7,977 nt of DNA from Planctomycetota bacterium (lineage in GTDB: Bacteria; Planctomycetota; PUPC01; JACPCR01), in contig JASLXP010001281.1 in assembly GCA_030740295.1 (NCBI GenBank), positions 1-7,977 on the forward strand, written 5' to 3'. Position 1 is the stretch's first letter. Each line of letters starts with the position of its first letter. The notes under the pieces were generated by a model. The model did not search any database. It saw only the letters and a list, made by a program, of their open reading frames with translations, and was not told the DNA's origin. Positions 5,548 to 7,977 of the stretch are shown here, one piece after another. Made by a program: the position numbers and the translations under genes.

Positions 5548-7977
5548 TTGGAATCTCCCATTCACCAATTCGACCTTGATGGACTGACCGTTCTTCTCAA
5601 GGAGTCTCACGACTACCCGGTCGTCTCGCTCGATGCACTCGTGAACGTCGGCTCGAAAGATGAGCCGATCGAGTTAGCCGGCGTCGCGCACTTTATTGAG
5701 CACATGCTGTTTCGCGGCCGCGATGGGGAAGGCAGCTCAGATCCTGCGGCCCGGTTGCAGGCGGTCGGCGGTGAAATGAACGGATACACGAATCAGGATT
5801 ACACCTGCTGCACGGTGACCGTTGCTTCACGCTACCTGGACCTGGCACTTGAGATCCAGTCGGAAATTTTTTCGCAGCCGGAGTTCAGAGAAGAAGACAT
5901 TGAGATGGAGCGGAACATCATCCTGCAGGAGATCCGTCTCTTCGAAGACGACCCGATGGCCGCCGCCCAGGCCCAGGGCAAATGCCGACTTTTCGGCGAA
6001 CACCCTTACGGTCGACCCGTCCACGGCGGGATGCGTTCCGTAAGCCGAATCCAGCAATCGGAGATCGTGGAATTCTTCGAGAAGAATTACTGCCGCGAAA
6101 GAATGATCCTGGTCGGGGTTGGAGACTTCGATGCGGATGCTCTTGTTGTCAAACTCCGGGATCGACTGGGAGGGATCCGATCCATTGTTCCAACTCCGTC
6201 CTCATTCGATGAAAAGCCAGGCAACCCTGAACCGGGCTTCCTGAAAATCCCTCAGCCGCTCCAGGTGAGCTACCTGGAGATGGTCTATCCCGGAGTACCG
6301 ATGAGCCATCCGGATTTTGCGGCGATGACTGCGCTTTCCATCATTCTTGGCGGAGGCCGCGTCTCACGCATTTTCCGTGACCTCTACGAGAGGCAGCGTC
6401 TCATCTTTTCGTGCTCGTCTGCGATTCCGCCGATGAAGCTGGCTGGACTTTTCGGCATCAGCGTCAGCTTCGCGCCGGAGCGAGAGAAGGTGGTGAGAGA
6501 CGCGATGAAAGAGCAGATAACACGCCTTCGCGAGAAAGAGGTGGATGAAGACGAGCTACAGATGGTACGCACGAAGATTGAGGCCTCATCGATCTTCAAA
6601 AACGAAAACGTCGTGGGCCAATCCTATACCCTCGGCATGATGGCCAGCCTGGCAAGCCCTGATTTCGAATCAGGTTTTTTGGAGTCCATTCGAAATCTGA
6701 CGGCCGCGGATCTTCGCCGGGTTGCGAACGAGTACCTGGCTGAAGGAAATCTGAGTGAGCTGTGCGTCGGACCGAAGATGCCGCAGAACCTGGACGTACC
6801 GGCGCTCAACGGCGATGCCCCGGCCTTGCCCTCACTTAAATCTGCAGCCATGGGGGACTTTGAGCTGATCGATGGCGGTGATGTCAAAAAAATCCTGCTG
6901 CCTAACAAGGTGACGCTCCTCATCAAAGAAGAGCACAGCCATCCCATCGTCAATATCGGCGCGTTTTTGAAAGTCGGCTCGGTCCTCGATCCGCTCGACA
7001 AAACCGGTGTCGCGTCACTCACACACGACATGTTGCACCGTGGCACAAGGACACATTCGCCTGAACAGATTGCGTATGCAACGGAATCTCTTGGCGCTGA
7101 ATTCAGCGGCGCCTCTTCTGTGGATTACAGCCGGTTCGATGCATACGGTCTCAGCAAAGATTTTGACGCGCTGCTCCAGCTTTTTGCTGAGGTCGTGCTT
7201 GAGCCGCGATTCGATGATGACGAATTTGGGATCATCCAGGCCGAGGCATTGACTGGCCTGAAGGCGATGGTTGACGAGTTTGAATTTCAAGCCAACAGAA
7301 CAATTTCTGAAACGGTCTACGGCGATCATCCTTATGCGCGGAATGCGTTCGGAACTATCGAGACGATTCAATCTCTCGATGCTTCGGACCTGGCGGATTT
7401 TCATCAGCGTTACTACCGCGGTGAAAACATGGTCGTGGTGGTGGCCGGCGATATCGGCTGGGAGAATGCTGCAGCCAGAGTCGCAGGAGCGCTCCAAGCC
7501 ATGCCCGCGGATGCCGAGCCGTTGCCGGAGTTTCCCGTGTTCCCCGAGATCACGGAGACCTTCGATCTGAAATTGAAAATGCCTTTCGCCACACCCTCAG
7601 TCAGCCTTGGCTGGCGTCTGCCGCCGACCCTGCATCCTGATTTTCCGGCGCTTCAGGTACTCTCGGTGATCCTCGGGGGCCCATTCAGCTCCCGCATGTG
7701 GATAGAAATGCGAGAGGAACGGGGCCTGGCCTATTCTTGCGGCGCATCGCTCCTGCAGGGCGTCCAGGCCGGTGGGATCATGGCCTACGCGGCCACGGAC
7801 AAAAAACAATTGCAGGCAGCCAGGGAGATCATCCTGAGCCAGGTTGCGGACCTGCAAGACAATGCCTGCTCGAAGGAGGAACTCGAGATCGCTCAGCGGT
7901 ACATCATCGGCACACACGAGCTCGCCCACCAGGGACCAAGCGCATGGGTCGAATTCCTGGGCGCCTCCGAAGTCAGC
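5548..7977 (+). CDS. Double-length M16 zinc metallopeptidase (3' end beyond window)
   Basis: The frame is open from just after TGA 5518-5520 to the window end. The only sensible start is TTG 5548, giving LESPIHQFDLDGLTVLLKE, the usual M16 N-terminus; the first ATG in frame (5704) lies inside the active site. No Shine-Dalgarno and no signal peptide are visible, so a cytoplasmic enzyme is likely. The inverted zinc motif H48-F-I-E51-H52 and third ligand E128 (in ERNIILQE) have the canonical spacing of 76 from H52 to E128, so the first half should be active. The halves are tandem M16 units: about 1-425, then from about 435. In the second unit the matching GVA..ML.RG segment reads SLTHD (490-494), so all three catalytic/zinc positions are replaced. 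The second unit instead has REERGLAYS (722-730), fitting the Arg/Tyr substrate-binding region of the non-catalytic partner. At least 810 codons are present. Substrate unknown; it lies 116 bp after the cassette and may be a separate transcript. Confidence 0.9.
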   Translation, partial: MESPIHQFDLDGLTVLLKESHDYPVVSLDALVNVGSKDEPIELAGVAHFIEHMLFRGRDGEGSSDPAARLQAVGGEMNGYTNQDYTCCTVTVASRYLDLALEIQSEIFSQPEFREEDIEMERNIILQEIRLFEDDPMAAAQAQGKCRLFGEHPYGRPVHGGMRSVSRIQQSEIVEFFEKNYCRERMILVGVGDFDADALVVKLRDRLGGIRSIVPTPSSFDEKPGNPEPGFLKIPQPLQVSYLEMVYPGVPMSHPDFAAMTALSIILGGGRVSRIFRDLYERQRLIFSCSSAIPPMKLAGLFGISVSFAPEREKVVRDAMKEQITRLREKEVDEDELQMVRTKIEASSIFKNENVVGQSYTLGMMASLASPDFESGFLESIRNLTAADLRRVANEYLAEGNLSELCVGPKMPQNLDVPALNGDAPALPSLKSAAMGDFELIDGGDVKKILLPNKVTLLIKEEHSHPIVNIGAFLKVGSVLDPLDKTGVASLTHDMLHRGTRTHSPEQIAYATESLGAEFSGASSVDYSRFDAYGLSKDFDALLQLFAEVVLEPRFDDDEFGIIQAEALTGLKAMVDEFEFQANRTISETVYGDHPYARNAFGTIETIQSLDASDLADFHQRYYRGENMVVVVAGDIGWENAAARVAGALQAMPADAEPLPEFPVFPEITETFDLKLKMPFATPSVSLGWRLPPTLHPDFPALQVLSVILGGPFSSRMWIEMREERGLAYSCGASLLQGVQAGGIMAYAATDKKQLQAAREIILSQVADLQDNACSKEELEIAQRYIIGTHELAHQGPSAWVEFLGASEVS

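Noticed and set aside
5465..5583. ATG-initiated frame upstream of the M16 gene that could be its true N-terminus by frameshift
   Set aside because: It stops at about 5583 and its translation does not resemble an M16 N-terminus or a signal peptide, whereas the frame from TTG 5548 matches the family from its first residues.
1..7977. tRNA, rRNA or integrase/attachment site
   Set aside because: No cloverleaf-like sequence, conserved rRNA segment or recombinase gene was seen on either strand.

Overview
The window comes from a Gram-negative (diderm) bacterium with moderately GC-rich DNA. The signs are several consecutive lipoproteins with signal peptides, an LpoB-type penicillin-binding protein activator, and a secreted M48 peptidase. 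I cannot place it at phylum level. The GC-rich intergenic palindromes remind me of REP-like repeats in PVC-group and other environmental bacteria, but that is only an impression. All confident genes lie on the + strand.

Layout: positions 1-126 may hold the 3' end of an upstream gene, followed by a gene-free leader. Next is a secreted M48 zinc metallopeptidase (314-1456), and 35 bp later a short LPP20-type lipoprotein (1492-2079). A 342-bp gap holds two clear inverted-repeat elements: a 65-bp palindrome and a 131-bp MITE/REP-like element with 18/19-matching ends. The gap ends in a possible 17-codon leader ORF whose stop codon abuts the next start codon. Then comes a tight three-gene cassette: an LpoB-like protein (2422-3033), a COG3014-type helical-repeat lipoprotein (3042-4376) and a longer LPP20-type lipoprotein (4382-5431), with gaps of only 8 and 5 bp. 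A 116-bp gap with a degenerate repeat leads to a double-length M16 zinc peptidase (from about 5548) that runs off the right edge.

How the genes may work together: the LpoB/COG3014/LPP20 trio looks like an envelope lipoprotein system. LpoB in E. coli is an outer-membrane activator of the peptidoglycan synthase PBP1b. I infer that the COG3014 and LPP20 proteins are partners of such an activator, with the second LPP20 protein and the M48 peptidase as upstream members of the same neighbourhood. Flanking peptidases of two families (M48, probably periplasmic; M16, with no visible signal peptide) may serve protein quality control, but their link to the trio is only by position. The least ordinary items are the nested-repeat intergenic region, the leader ORF, the widened M48 active-site spacing and the non-canonical lipobox of the LpoB-like protein.
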